64,000 nucleotides of DNA from Castanea sativa (Eukaryota > Streptophyta > Magnoliopsida > Fagales > Fagaceae), in NCBI RefSeq assembly GCF_040712315.1, contig NC_134017.1:49597636-49661635 (forward strand). The letters are read 5' to 3'. This document shows positions 25,245 through 36,868 of the stretch, piece by piece; position 1 is the stretch's first letter; each line of letters begins with the position of its first letter. The translations under genes were made by a program, and so were the position numbers. The notes beneath the pieces were generated by a model, which was not told where the DNA came from, made no database searches, and saw only the letters and a program-made list of their open reading frames with translations.

Positions 25245-25308
25245 CCCACCTACCAACTATGATTCATTTTGAAAGTATTGTGAAAATGTTTTGGATATAG
25301 CATTTCTC

Positions 25309-25657
25309 TATAAAAAAAAATGCCAAAAGTTAACAATGGAAAGTCTTGGATCCTAGAAATATTACTGATACAATACTTTCATTCATATGCATAAGTATTG
25401 CATTTAATTAGTTCTTTTGGGATACCCACAAGGTGGATTCATTGGGCTTGAGAACGTGTTGTATTCTCAGATGTTTCAAGTTTCATCCACAACACTATTG
25501 ATCTTTGTAGTTTTCACTTTTCAGGGTGTTTATATATATATATGGATAAATTTTAGCTACAAAATTGGTTTTAGTCTAAGAGAACTCTAATATAAGATAT
25601 CTTAGCTATATATAAGAGATCTTTAATAAAATATAAGTTAATAGATTACATAATAAA
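25309..25657. other. Intergenic DNA
   Basis: AT-rich sequence between the MITE right end and the Tat-type LTR remnant. Nothing recognised. Confidence 0.5.
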
Positions 25658-26300
25658 TGATGTTGCAAAAAATCAACAGTTGAGCTTCTCGTCGTAGTGG
25701 ATGGATGAAGTTGTGATTGAGGTCGTCTCTGTTAGAGGAAAACCTGCAAAATGAATTAGGTGGAAGAGTAACACGCTAGTGTGGTGTCAGCCAAACTGCC
25801 TTCGATGCTCAAGTTAGTAAAGGAGAAATATTTTAGAGAGAAAGGATTGGAGAGTGATTTTCGTAGAGTATTTGTGTGTACCTTTAACTTCTTTTGCTTT
25901 CTCTTTTATAGTTGTTTGCCTCTTTAATGGGTAATGAATAGCTGCATTTATGCTCAACGACTAGTGCATTACAAAATTGTTTTTTGAAGTTTATAGCTCA
26001 CTCTATGATCGTTGCTTCGTCTGTTACGCTTTGTCATCAATGAGTGTAATAAAATGAATACCGTCTTCTCTTGGTTAATGACGATCTTAGTTAAATGACG
26101 GTCATAAATTTCTAACTCATCAGTTGCACCCTTGTTTGAATTTTGTTTGTTAGACGAGATGAAAATATAGCCATTTGACGCTTTGTATTCTGTGTAAGGC
26201 GCATTTATGATGAGTTCATGTTTGACTCTGTAAAGTTGTGATTTACAACTATTTTGTGTTGGCTTTAATTTCGTGCCAAATTTAATTGTATTTTTATTCA
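25658..26300 (-). repeat. Tat-type LTR remnant (3' LTR of the decayed element at 25.6-31.9 kb)
   Basis: Read on the minus strand it has a TATA-like CTATAAAAG near 25905 and then GAGCATCGAAGGCAG, GACACCACACTAGCGTG and a GCAACATCA end. The intact Tat LTR (52546-53009) has the same order: TATATAAAG, TTTGGCATTGGAGGTG, GCACCACACCGGTGAC, and a GCTTCATCA end. Its position beyond the start of the antisense ORF also fits. The outer start of this LTR was not found. Confidence 0.5.
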
Positions 26301-26329
26301 ATCTTTTGTACCTTGTATTTTATGTGGGA

Positions 26330-27302
26330 TTTTATTGTAAGGGTTATGTAATAGAGAGAGAGAGAGTGTGTAAAGACTCGAGCATTTGAAGACAAAAGAG
26401 TTTTCACGGGTAGCTCGCGACTAAGCATCCCACGAAGTGATGCATGTGCCTTGCACATGACTGGAATGCGAAGAGTCATGACAGATGGTGACAGCTAGTT
26501 TTCACGAGTGTCTTGCGGGTAAGGCCTTCCCGCGAGATACTTGCGAAACAGTTTGTTTTGCTATTTTGTCCTATCTGCTCCACTACATCTTCATACACAC
26601 TATATATACCATCATTACCCACATATTGGGTAGAGAGCTTTTCAGAAGTGAAAACCTTAGCCTCAAACCCTTGAGAGTGTGGGATTGTCATACCCACAAT
26701 TCTACACACCATCTATTGTGGTTTTACTCTACTCCTACCTCTCCATTTCTAAATCCTTGAGAGGTTGATAGCCCAAATATACAACACCCATACTAAGTGT
26801 TCAGTGAGTTTTTGGTGCTGTTGGGAAGCATTGGAAGAAGCCAAGCTTTGGCGGACGCAATCAAGGGCATTATGGGATCTCGAAAGCTAGACAAGACATG
26901 GTTCCAAGAAGCCTTGTTGGAGTAGGAGCTTGGAGGGCTTAGGTGCATTGGGTAGACTAGGCTTGGAGGGTCTTTTGCTATTCATGTATTCCAACTTATT
27001 GTCTAGTGGATCGATTTATCGCTTAGAGGGCGGCAGAGAGGTTTTTCGCTGAGTTCTTCAGTTTTCTCTTCAATAATACATTTGCATCTTATCTTGCGTT
27101 TGCATCTCTCTTCCCTACTCTTTTAGCTTTCATTTTACTGCTGTGTTTTATTGAATATGGCTTAGAGTAGTTGTATTGTTTGTTCGCTCACATTTACTTT
27201 ATTCCGCACTTAGTTTAAGTTAGAGTAAAATCAACCGAGCCGTAATATTTTAGTTTAGGGTCTAAACAGCTCTTGTATTTTTAACACAAATTTGAGCTTT
27301 CA
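26330..27302 (+). repeat. LTR-like sequence, boundaries uncertain
   Basis: It has a GA run (26352-26366), a TATA box CTATATATACC near 26598, and downstream AATAAT/TTATTGAAT stretches, resembling a Copia LTR. I tested several TG and CA ends and found no matching 5-bp duplication, so this is only a suggestion. Confidence 0.35.
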
Positions 27303-27527
27303 GACTCATTGATGGCCAGTCAAGATACGTTTGACTTGCAGACGTTTCTCAATTTTCTCACGCGTGTTTTGGCCCCTTATTTCGTAGTTTTCCTCTTGTT
27401 TCTTTTCCTTTGCAATCTTTCCTTGTTCAGTTTTCAGTTTAGGGTTTGTCTCTTCTTCAAGCTTTCTTTCTCTATTTTGCGTTCCCTCATAGGTTCTTCG
27501 TGCTCCTTTCTCTTTTCCTGTTCTTCC

Positions 27528-30402
27528 ATGGTAGATTATTCTTCTGTTAGGGTTGATTGTCCTTTAGTAGCCTTTCTTTTTGCTCGCCTAGGTTGTCTAC
27601 TTGAGGTTGTGGAAGGAGAGTGTCTTGAGTGGGTTCGCTTCTTTGTCATTTCCTTTCTATTTCCTCTAGCATCTTATTCTTTGTCAACGTAGCTAGGTTT
27701 CTAAAAATGTCTAGGGAGGTTAGGTCCAGTAAGTTGGAAACGGGTTTATCCTCGTTGAATGATTGCGAGGTTCCTGAGGTTACTTCCCCTTCTACCCCTT
27801 ATAAAGCTTGGAACACCCCTTGTGCCCTCTTAGAGAAAGATGAGAAGCGAATTAGGGATAGGTTTCAATTTCCTGACTCAGTTAAGATTAGGATTCTAAG
27901 TGATGAGGATAGGGCCTGTCACTCTTACGCTAATGAAGTTTGTTTCTAAGAGGTGGATTTCACTAGTGGTCTTCTTCTTCCCGTACGCCCTTTCATTAAG
28001 GAACTTTTTGCGTACTTGCATCTTGCTCCGGCATAGTTAGTGCCTAATTCTTGGCGGATTGTCATCTCTTGTATGGTGGTGTGGATGTTCGCCAATGACG
28101 GGGAGGTCATCAAGAAAGATGAATATCTTCATTTTTACAGTCTGAGAAAGTCCAAAGATCCTAGTTACTATGAGTTTAAGTCGTGGGATAGGGCTTCTAG
28201 GTTAATACTTGACTATCCCTCTTCCCTCCGAAATTGGAACCCAAATTTCTTTTTTGTCTCTGGCAATGGTTGGGAGTTCGTCCCTGGTGAGGACCTGTAT
28301 GATGCCTCCAAGTTTTTTCGTAGTTGGGGAATTCCTATGTCTAGTGTGTCTTTCTCATCTGTTCTTGCCGTTTTTTATTTGCTCATTGTTGGTGATGATG
28401 ATGTGTAATATACTTGTCTTTTGCAGTTCCTCAACGCCCTTGTCTGAAGACAAGATACCACGTCCGTGTTGAGAAGGTGATGAACTCGTCTCTCCCAAAT
28501 CGTTGTTTCTCTATTTCTTAGGTACGGAATCGTCTACTAAGGTTCGGAGAAATCTTGAAGTTGTGAAGAAGAGTTAATGTTCCATCTTCTTTTATCCCTT
28601 GAAATCTTGAACCCCCCTCCCCCCATTTTTTTATTTATAGTTTCTCCTTCTTCCTTCTTTTTAGGAATGACAACCAGATTTAGGAAGCAAAAATTAGCTG
28701 AAGCTCAAGAGAAGAAGGCCAAAGGCGGCCTCGTCAGTGGCCTCCTATCCAAGAAACATTCGAAGGGAGGTGATGCCTCAAAAGATGATACAGTCGTGAC
28801 TCCTCTTGCCCATTCGCCTGCCAAGCGTCTTGCCTCCCTTACCTCGTCTTTGGAAGTGATTGCCTCAGGGGAAGAAACGAATGATAGGCCAAAAATGTAT
28901 TGACCCCTTGTGATGGATTAATTGATTAATTAGCTATTTTTAATTAATTAATCAAATTAACGTACAAAATACGTGGCAACACAAACAAATCACCAAATAA
29001 GTAAATATGCAGCGGAAATTAAATGACACGGTGTACAAGGATGTTGGCTGCAAAATTCTTCAGTTCATCAACCGATAAAGATCACAAAGTTTCTTGGTCA
29101 CAAAACCCTATGGTGTACAAACACAGCAGCTTCTTCAAGATGAACTAGGGCAACTAGGTTTCCGGTTACACTTTTCTTCACACTTGTGGAATTGTGCTCT
29201 TGCGCAACTGTGTAACCTATGGCGGCCCTTAAAATAATCCTTATATATGTTTAGGGTTGTGAGAAAAGCAAGCCTAAATACATACTCACAAATGGAATGA
29301 AAAACAGCTCTGAAAAACTAAGTTTCATAAACTTCAATAGATAGCCATCTATTGAGATAGCTGTCGAGCCACAAGCTTCAGCAGCTTTTAAATCTCGATG
29401 GATACTAGTTATCGAGCTTTAATGAATAACACTTCCTTATTTGATTCTTGGACAGACTTGCATGGCTTTAACACTTGAATTTGAAACCTTGTTCCTTGAA
29501 GTATTAAACACATCCTAGATCTACCAAATTACAAGTAAAGTGCATTTTGTCAAAGGATTAGCCAATTACATAAAATGTTGACATATGTTCCTAACATCAA
29601 TCACATATGTCCTAACAACGAAGAAGTAGAAGAAAGTGGTTGGCAAGCCTTTTCTCCCAACTTTCTAGGACAATGCTGACATTGTTGCTCTAAAGGCTCA
29701 TGAGGCGCTCTCTTTGGATGACCTAAGTCCTTTGATGGTGAAGTCGTCCAGCGAGGTGATGTCGTCTCATATCCAGAATCTTGTGCAGGTATATGTTGAT
29801 AATGTAGGTTGCCTTTCCTCTTTTTTCTTTACTTTGCTTTTGCTAAGAGAGGTTTTTTGTAGGCTTTGGGGGAGTCCTTGTTCGTTTCTGGGAAGCTTCT
29901 AGAATTGGAGAAAAGGGTGGCCGTGTCTGAACCTATGATAAAATCCCTTTCTGCTGAGAATGAGAAGCTCAAAAACAAGGTTGCCATTCTTACTGTCGAA
30001 GCTAAAAATGATAAAGAACTTGTGGCAGCCTTGGAGAAGAGCTTACAAGTGGAGAAGGACTTCTGCAAACTAAAGGATAAGTAGATTGGTGATCTGGAGT
30101 TAAAGTTGCAAAAAGCTGGGGCCATGGTGGTGTAGGAATTCAAGGACTCCGACCTTTACTCAAACGAGCTATGCGGGTATTACGTGGAGGGCTTTGAACT
30201 TTTTAGGAGATGGATGGCCAAGCATCACTCGGATTTGGACCTCTCTGGCCTCGTCATGGATGAAGTTGAGAAGGAACTACTAGGTAATCGTCCCTCCGAG
30301 GTCACAGTTGAGATTGCGATGGGAGAAGCTGCGACCACAGCTGAGGTAACTAAAGAGGCCGCAACCATAATTCCTGTAAACCATGTCCCTGATGAACAGT
30401 AG
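27528..30402 (+). pseudogene. Tat accessory ORF (Transposase_28 / 'putative gypsy type transposon'), old copy
   Basis: This is a four-exon homologue of the accessory gene at 60750-58467. It starts MVDYSSVRVDCPLVAFLFARLG (against MVSNLKVREACPLISFIFAR there). Matching blocks follow: SSKLETGLSS, RFQFPDSVKIRILSDEDRAC, SWRIVISCMVVWMFANDGEV and YPSSLRNWNPNFFFVSGNGW. Further exons lie near 28416-28523, 28667-28881 plus 29618-29790, and 29863-30402. The last is a coiled coil (LEKRVAVSEPMIKSLSAENE). Lesions are a frameshift between 27528 and 27706, TAA at 27947-27949, TAG at 28034-28036, later stops, and a solo LTR at 28882-29617. In the source element the gene is antisense to pol, and pol is indeed on the minus strand at 31548-31920. 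Function unknown. Confidence 0.75.
28882..29617 (-). mobile_element. 736-bp solo LTR with exact TSD
   Basis: Minus-strand ends are TGTTAGGACATATGTG and GGCCTATCA. The duplication ACGAA is perfect at 28877-28881 and 29618-29622. A TATA motif lies near 29250 on the minus strand. It is the same family as 49684-50719 but lacks about 280-300 bp near its middle. It splits an exon of the accessory ORF. Confidence 0.9.
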
Positions 30403-30619
30403 CTTATATGTTTTTTCTTTTCTTTCAGTTCTCTTTTTTTTTTCTTTTTTTTTTGGTAAGATAAAAACAATATCTTTCATGGGCTCGTTGTTTTGAGCAA
30501 TTGAACAATTTCTTTGGGCCTATCTGTTTTGGGCATGCATTTCCTTACTGACAATGACAACTTCTCTTATGAATTGCTGACATGTAGTTTTTTTATAAGT
30601 AAATCTTTGTTGTGTTTGT

Positions 30620-31345
30620 ATGATGATTGTGGTTATGTTTGGGATACTCTCATGCTTTAGTTGTGTTTGAAACAACTTTTCATGCTTTCATTGAGTCATG
30701 TTTGAATGACGATGGTAACAACTTTTTACATTTAGCTATGTTCAAACAGCTTTTTGTTAAGTCACATTTGAATGACAATTTAGTTTTATTTAGAAAAAAA
30801 TTTTATGTTTGGATGTGCTGAACAACTTTTTATTGTGTCACGTTTGAATGATGATTTTAGTTGTGTTTAAACAACTTTTTATATTTAGTTGTGTTAGAAC
30901 AACTTTTTATGTCTAGCTGTGTTTGAACAACTTTTTATTGAGTCATGTTTGAATGACGATGTTAGTTGTGTTTCAACAACTTTTTATGTTTAGCTATGTT
31001 TGAACAGCTGTTTATGTTTAGCTGTGTTTGAACAGCTTTTTATAGAGTCATGTTTGAATGACGGTGTTAGTTGTGTTTGAACAACTTATTATGTTTAGCT
31101 ATGTCTGAATAGCTTTTTATTGAGTCATGCTTTAATGACGATGTTGTGCTATGCGTATGACTTAAAGTCATGCTATTGGAACGTCTTTAGATTAACCATT
31201 TTTTGTTCGTTCATATTTGAATGACGATCATAATAGTTGTGTTTGAACAACTTTTGATTTAGTCGACTTTGGTAGTTGTGTATTAACAACTTTGAAGGCT
31301 ATGACGATGTTGGCTGTGTATAAACAGCTCTTTATTTGGAGTGAT
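30620..31345. repeat. Array of short hairpins with constant loop and variable stems
   Basis: About 18 short inverted repeats share a GTTTGA-like loop and come in three stem types: GTTGT-GTTTGA-ACAAC (31070-31085), AGCTGT-GTTTGA-ACAGCT (31020-31037) and GTCAT-GTTTGA-ATGAC (31047-31062). They are separated by short T-rich linkers (TTTTTATGTTTA). The array lies between the accessory ORF and the pol remnant, where the intact Tat element carries its tandem repeat. Confidence 0.85.
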
Positions 31346-31547
31346 AATGACGGAGATTCTTGGGACATCTCCCAAGAATGACCTCCTAAATATTACATAT
31401 GCTTTTGCAAGTAAATAACTCATGGATGATTATTGATAAATATGCATGGATAATGCTTTTGTGTATTATTGATCTATGAATGACAAAAGTAATAACTGAC
31501 GTACATATTGAGATGAAGATTGGGCATCTTGAAATGTTAGATATTGC

Positions 31548-31920
31548 TTACTGGTGGTACTTCTTCAAGTGTTCTATGTTCCAAGGTCGAGGCAATTCCT
31601 GGCCATAGTAGGAGCCTTTACGTAGTAGGTCGAGGCAAGTAACTCCAAGGAAGGCTCCTTTACGTAGTAGGAGCCTTCCCTGGAGTGACAGACTACTTCA
31701 CAGGGGCCTTCCCAGGCTGGTCCCCTTTTTAATTGGGATGGGTCCTTCGTTGCTTGTGATGTCTTCTTGAGGACGAGGTCTCCTGTATTAAATCTTCTTA
31801 CATTGACTTTTTTGTTGTAGTATCTGACCATTGCTTCCTTGTGTTTGGCCATTCGCTTCTCGGCTTCCTCTCTGAATTCATCAATTAGATCCAAGTTGCT
31901 GTTAAGCTCCTACTGGTTCT
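31548..31920 (-). pseudogene. C-terminal end of a Tat-type Gypsy integrase, remnant
   Basis: The minus strand encodes LDLIDEFREEAEKRM, then RYYNKKVNVRRFNTGDLVLKK, WEGPCEVV, and after a frameshift PRPWNIEHLKKYHQ with a stop at 31548-31550. This is the C-terminal chromodomain-less tail of Gypsy pol and aligns with 57460-57740 of the intact Tat copy. A local duplication repeats the SYYVK segment (about 31611-31680). Sequence upstream in the protein is gone beyond about 31930, so most of this element's gag-pol is deleted. Confidence 0.8.
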
Positions 31921-31930
31921 TCTGACCCTC

Positions 31931-32349
31931 ATGGTGGTGCTTAATTAGCAATGCAAGCTTGAAGGTGGGTTTAGCCGGTGCTGGCTTTGGTAGGTTTGGC
32001 AGTGCTTGGTGGGTCTGGTTGTTTCTTGTTAAAGTGGTGCAAGTAGGGAGAAAGCCAGAACTTGAAGGTAGAGAGGGCAACTCTGACCATTGGCTTTGAG
32101 GCTTTTTAGCTTTTGAGGTTTTATTTTATTTTATTTTATTTTTTTAGTTTTATATGCGTGCGTCTTCTGCTAGGTAAAGACACAATTATTTTGTTTAAAA
32201 TTTTTTATAGGACTGGTTGTTTGTTTTGAGTAAAATTGGTTATTTAGGCTTAATTATAATTAACTTTAGTATTGATAATTTTTGTTATTGCGCTAATTTT
32301 TTTGGACTTGTATATTTTGTTTTTAAATTTTATATCTATAAATTTTTTA
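31931..32349. other. Intergenic DNA
   Basis: No coding match. It contains a TTTTA repeat near 32122-32145. The precise end of the decayed Tat element was not located. Confidence 0.45.
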
Positions 32350-32530
32350 AGAGAAATGCTACGTTCATAATATTTTTACAACATTTTCACAACAAATCAC
32401 AAGTGGTTAGTTGTTATTGATTCAAATTTGAACTTAACACTAAAACTACTTTTTTGCCTTAGCAATAACAACTAGTAACAATCTACCACTTAGAATTTGT
32501 TGTAAAAATGTTGTGAACATATCATTTCTC
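32350..32530. mobile_element. MITE with 8-bp target duplication
   Basis: About 181 bp. The terminal inverted repeat pairs GAGAAATGCTACGTTCATAA with its near-complement at the other end (GTGAACATATCATTTCTC), and ACAACAAAT with ATTTGTTGT further in. It is flanked by ATTTTTTA at 32342-32349 and 32531-32538. An 8-bp duplication suggests a hAT-driven element. Relatives are at 950-1125 and 21697-25308. Confidence 0.75.
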
Positions 32531-32538
32531 ATTTTTTA

Positions 32539-33240
32539 GTGCTACAAACTTTTTTACAAATTCCTGATATGGTGAGTGGGTTTTGGCAAGTAAAAAAGTG
32601 ATGTAAGTGGTGGACCCAAATGCGAACTAATACGAATTTGTACCTCAACAGTATATAAAAATGTTGTAAATAGGTTTGCGTCTGTAACATTACTCTAGAA
32701 GAATCAATGATATTGTTACGGGGAGCAAATTGTAATTTTATTGAACAAAATTGCTAAAATTAATATATACACACCTACACACATACATACTATAGCTTTT
32801 AATAAAAAAATTAGGGGAGGAGGGGCCATTCCCTCCCCCCCCCCCCCTCTCCCCCGCGGTCAATATACGCCTCCGTCCTTGGGTGTGAGTGGTTTAAGTT
32901 TGTGATATATTTTGAAAAATATTATGTTAATAATATTTTTACTTTATAATTAATTTAAAGTGATGTTAGAAATTAATAAAAAAGTCAAGAAAATAAAAAA
33001 TTATTTCAGTAATAATTTCAAATTAATTTAAAGTGTAACCAAGCTATTGGCTGATCCATTCAACAATCCCTTGGTTTAGTGGGCAATACCAGCTATTAAA
33101 CCAGGACCACAGAGCCCCGAATCCTTCACAACAAACTTACAAAAAAAAATATAAGATATAGCTAGTTCGTCTCTCCCTCTTTTGCAGCTTTATTTCTATT
33201 CAAAGCCTCTCTTTCTTTGTCTATAAATAATACTTCCCAA

Positions 33241-33283
<43 letters not shown>

Positions 33284-34590
33284 CAATGTGATCTACATCA
33301 CATCTACTGCCTAATGGTTCCTAATGCTTTGCAAAAAGAACCTTTTTTGGAAAGCTCATAATCCCAAATTGCCAATGTCAATGTGTTTGGAAATTAGAGT
33401 GGCGAAAGACCTTGCAAAGAGAATATAGACAAGCTAATGATCATCTTCATGGTAAGTATGTACGAACAATATTTGTTATTTTATATATATATTTTCTGCA
33501 AAGCTCTTGAAATGCATGAGCATATGAGGATGACCCATTAATTGGCAAATATAATACATTAGGTAAATCCATAAAATTCAATTCCAGTTGAACATAATTT
33601 ATCTTTTTCAACCCACGAGGTCATTGTGGCTCGCGAAGCCACCTCGCACCACGCCACCACTGACCCTCATAGTCATATATGATATATCTCTCTTCTCTCT
33701 CTCTCTCTCTCTCTCCCTGCTGTATTTGTGTGGCTACTCTGAGTGTGTGTGAATATTTTATTGTTGTAGTCCTGTGTGGGAAAGTGACGTCTACTGAAAT
33801 ACATGGAGAGTGAAGCTAGGAGCTGCAGCAGTTAGAGCACATACTAGTACTCACACAATCCTCTACATGAGGATGAAGCTACAAGAGCTAAAACAATTCG
33901 AAGGTTATCTAAAGCTACAATCCTCTACATGAGGATGAAGCTACAAGAGCTGAAGGAACTGGAAAGTTACCTAAAGATACTGTCGTTTAGTATTAAGCTA
34001 CAATTGGCTAGCCACTGATTCCTTCTTAATTAGTTGGATAGTTAGTGAGTTTGTTATTTAGTTGGAAGTTAAAAAAACACCTGTTAATATCACAATAAAA
34101 GAACCATATCAATTTATGTTACATCAGTCATAATTTCCTACCCAACAAGTTATAAATTTAATGGAAATGGTTCGGAAACGGAAAACATAATTAATATATT
34201 TTTGGCATTTCCCAACTTGGCTCATGGCTATTGCACGGGTCCACATTGAAATTTTAGCCTTTCTTTCCAATTTTGCACCTATTTCATGAAGCCCAAATGG
34301 GCTTTTTATTGGGCCTAATGGTAACCAACCTATCTATTTACTAAAATGGTTAGGTTAATGGGATTATGGGCTCACCTATTACATTTATGGGCCTATTGGT
34401 GGACTATTATATATATAGTAGGTTTTGGAGTCTATAAAAAACTGAAATATAATGAAAATGAATGATATATTCCTTTTCGTAGTGTGTTTGGAAATTAGAG
34501 TGGCGAAAGACCATGTATAAAAAATATAAGCTCTACTCGTGCTTATCCTACAAATCTAAATTGGAAAAGAATAAAAAAGACAATTCAAGT
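32539..34590. other. Intergenic DNA with small direct repeats
   Basis: This stretch has a C-rich tract at about 32834-32856, an (AT)n run at 33244-33278, a CT run near 33695-33715, a tandem duplication at 33857-33960, and a near-30-bp direct repeat at about 33381-33410 and 34483-34512. No protein-coding feature was recognised. Confidence 0.5.
33857..33960. repeat. 62-bp tandem duplication
   Basis: ACAATCCTCTACATGAGGAT followed by GAAGCTACAAGAGCT occurs twice, starting near 33857 and 33919, with one or two changes. Confidence 0.85.
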
Positions 34591-34956
34591 TGGAAGGTGC
34601 ACATGGGCGTCATGCAGGCTATGTAAAAAATATGGTCTCATTGGTCATACAAAAGAATTCTGCGTATAATTGAAAGAGCTTGGATTAAAATGGGTAGAAT
34701 TGCCAAATGGAGAGCAATGCTTGACAAATGCATGCAATTATAGTAGAGTAACGTATAGGTTGCAGAGAACAAATTGAAGCAAGATGTAAAATCATAACAT
34801 GCTAGCGCAGAGCAGGTTGATGAAGATAGATACTACTTGTCAGACAAGGGACCACACTCGAGAAAACCAGGCAAAATTTGGGAAACAGTACAGGAAGGGA
34901 AAAATTTTAGGACGAAAGCATGCATTCAAACTTAATTTGTTAGTTGGACTCTTTTT

Positions 34957-35361
34957 GGAAGTCGATTTTACTAAACTCGACTTCCGGGTAACTTCAGTCC
35001 ACGCCACCACATATTTCTCTATCTGACGTGGATTAAAAAAAAGGGAAAAAAACACCCCGTAGAAGTCGAGTTCACAAAACTCGACTTTTATAAGTTGATT
35101 ACAGTGAACTCGACTTCAAGGTCGCCACATTGTCTAAAAAACACCCCGTAGAAGTCGAGTTCAATAAACTCGACTTTTAATAAGTCAACAGTGAACTCCA
35201 CTCTAAGGACGCTGTATGAACACACATAAAATCGAGTTTAGTGTACTCGACTTTCAGTTAAAGTCGAGTACAGCTTACTCGACTTCTGGGTATTCAACCC
35301 CACCCAAGTGGATGGTAAAAAAAATTTTAAATGGAAATCGAGTTTACTATACTCGATTTCC
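34957..35361. repeat. Left subterminal palindrome cluster of the MULE
   Basis: Palindromes lie at about 34957-34985, 35063-35087, 35151-35177, 35228-35254, 35260-35286 and 35333-35361. Each has GTCGAGT or TCGAGT arms around a short TA-rich centre. Confidence 0.9.
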
Positions 35362-36604
35362 AATTAATTCTACAACCACCTCAACTGCCTCAGATTATTA
35401 CTCTGATAACTCTTAATCCCTTACTCTCACAACTCTCACTTCTCCCAGCTCTCTCTCACAATGGCAAGGACACGATCATCTAGCATAGGATCTCGAAGTC
35501 TCAATTCTTCATGGCGACTTCGACAATCCAATGTGCCAGGAGGATCCTACAAATATTATAACAATAGATGAAAATCTTACGCAAATATTTAGTATTTATG
35601 GCTAATTAGAGTTGTGACATGAATGCATAGTAACAAAAAACTCATGCAATTACTCCGTCCCCTGTGGGTTCCACAGTAACTCAGATCGATGTTTAACTTG
35701 TTCCGTCAATACACTACGATCAATGGGTCCAGGATCTATCGTCATGCTGCAAAAAGTTTATGTGTCATATCAGCTATAAATAATAGGGAGAAGAGAAATA
35801 ATTAGAAGACTTAAGGCATAACAAGAAAAGGAGATCAAAAAGTCAAGCTCAAGCATAAGATGGATAAAGAGGAGCTATGCTCTACTAAAACAATATTAAT
35901 CAAGGGAAACAATACAAATGAATTGGCTTGAACTACCACATTCGTGTGCCCACCAACACAAAAATTGAATCATTCCTCTGTAGGTGTTGAAAAAATTGAA
36001 TAGAAGGTGAACAAACAACTGAATCATTCCTCTGCCCACCATTGAATAAAAGTTAGCACATCAGAAAAAAAAACAATCATTCCTAACATATTTCAGTCAA
36101 CCATTAGTACATAAGAAAGTTGTAAACTTCCTGTGTCCACCATCTCAAAAATTGAATCATTCCTAACATATTTCAGTCAACCATTAGCAATCTACACAAA
36201 TTAACTAAGATACTATTAAACTCATAGAAAAGCAATCATGATTTGGGCAGATTATATAGGTTTGAGGGAGAAAGAAATAATTAGAAGATTCAGAGGCATA
36301 ACAAGAACAAATAAAAACTAAACCCAAATCTCCAAATCACTAAACCTAAAAACCAAATCAAAACCCATTTCAGCCAATAAATAAAGAGAAGCAAATCACA
36401 TTAGAGAGAGAGAGAGAGAAAACGAACCTGCTGGTTAATGATGGACGGAGAAAATGGCGTAGGAAGAGAGAGACACCGGAGAGAGAAGAACGACGTAGAA
36501 ACAGGGCAAAATTTGGGAAGCAGTACAGTAAGGGAAAAATTTCAGAGACGTCGGAGAGAGACGCCGGAGAGAGAGAGAGAGAAGAACGGCGTAGAGAGAG
36601 AAGG

Positions 36605-36868
36605 GCTGTAAATCGATTATAGGATACTCGAATTGTAGTTGTAAAAAATTTTTTAACTGCAATGTAAGTCGAGTATCCTATTCTCGATTTTATGGTTTTA
36701 TTTTTTTTTTAACTGCAATAAAAGTCGAGTATAGTATACTCGACTTTTAATGGAAGTCGAGTATCCTATACTCGATTTTAGTGGTGTCTACCTGACTTTT
36801 TCCTCTTTTTTTTAATCCACGTCAGAACTAATTTTAGTGGGAAGTCGAGTATAATAAACTCGACTTCC
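36605..36868. repeat. Right subterminal palindrome cluster of the MULE
   Basis: Palindromes lie at about 36605-36635 (weak), 36665-36690, 36721-36747 (13-bp arms AAAGTCGAGTATA around one base, perfect), 36752-36779 and 36840-36868. Confidence 0.9.

Larger units (their letters stand above)
21697..25308. mobile_element. MITE (family of 32350-32530) split by three later insertions
   Basis: The left half (about 21697-21809, with CATTTTTACAACAAATTA) and the right half (about 25250-25308, ending GGATATAGCATTTCTC) together make about 175 bp. They match the intact 181-bp copy at 32350-32530. Between the halves lie a second MITE, a SINE and a solo LTR. Confidence 0.7.

Noticed and set aside
26330..27302. 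Complete solo LTR
   Set aside because: Several TG/CA end choices were tested and none gave matching 5-bp flanks; kept only as LTR-like sequence.
30620..31345. CRISPR-like array
   Set aside because: Repeats are short, variable and palindromic with no unique spacers, and the genome is a plant's.
35461..35572. Short ORF starting MARTRSSSIGSRSLNSS inside the MULE
   Set aside because: Only 37 codons with no recognised domain. It could be a captured gene fragment, but there is nothing to support that.
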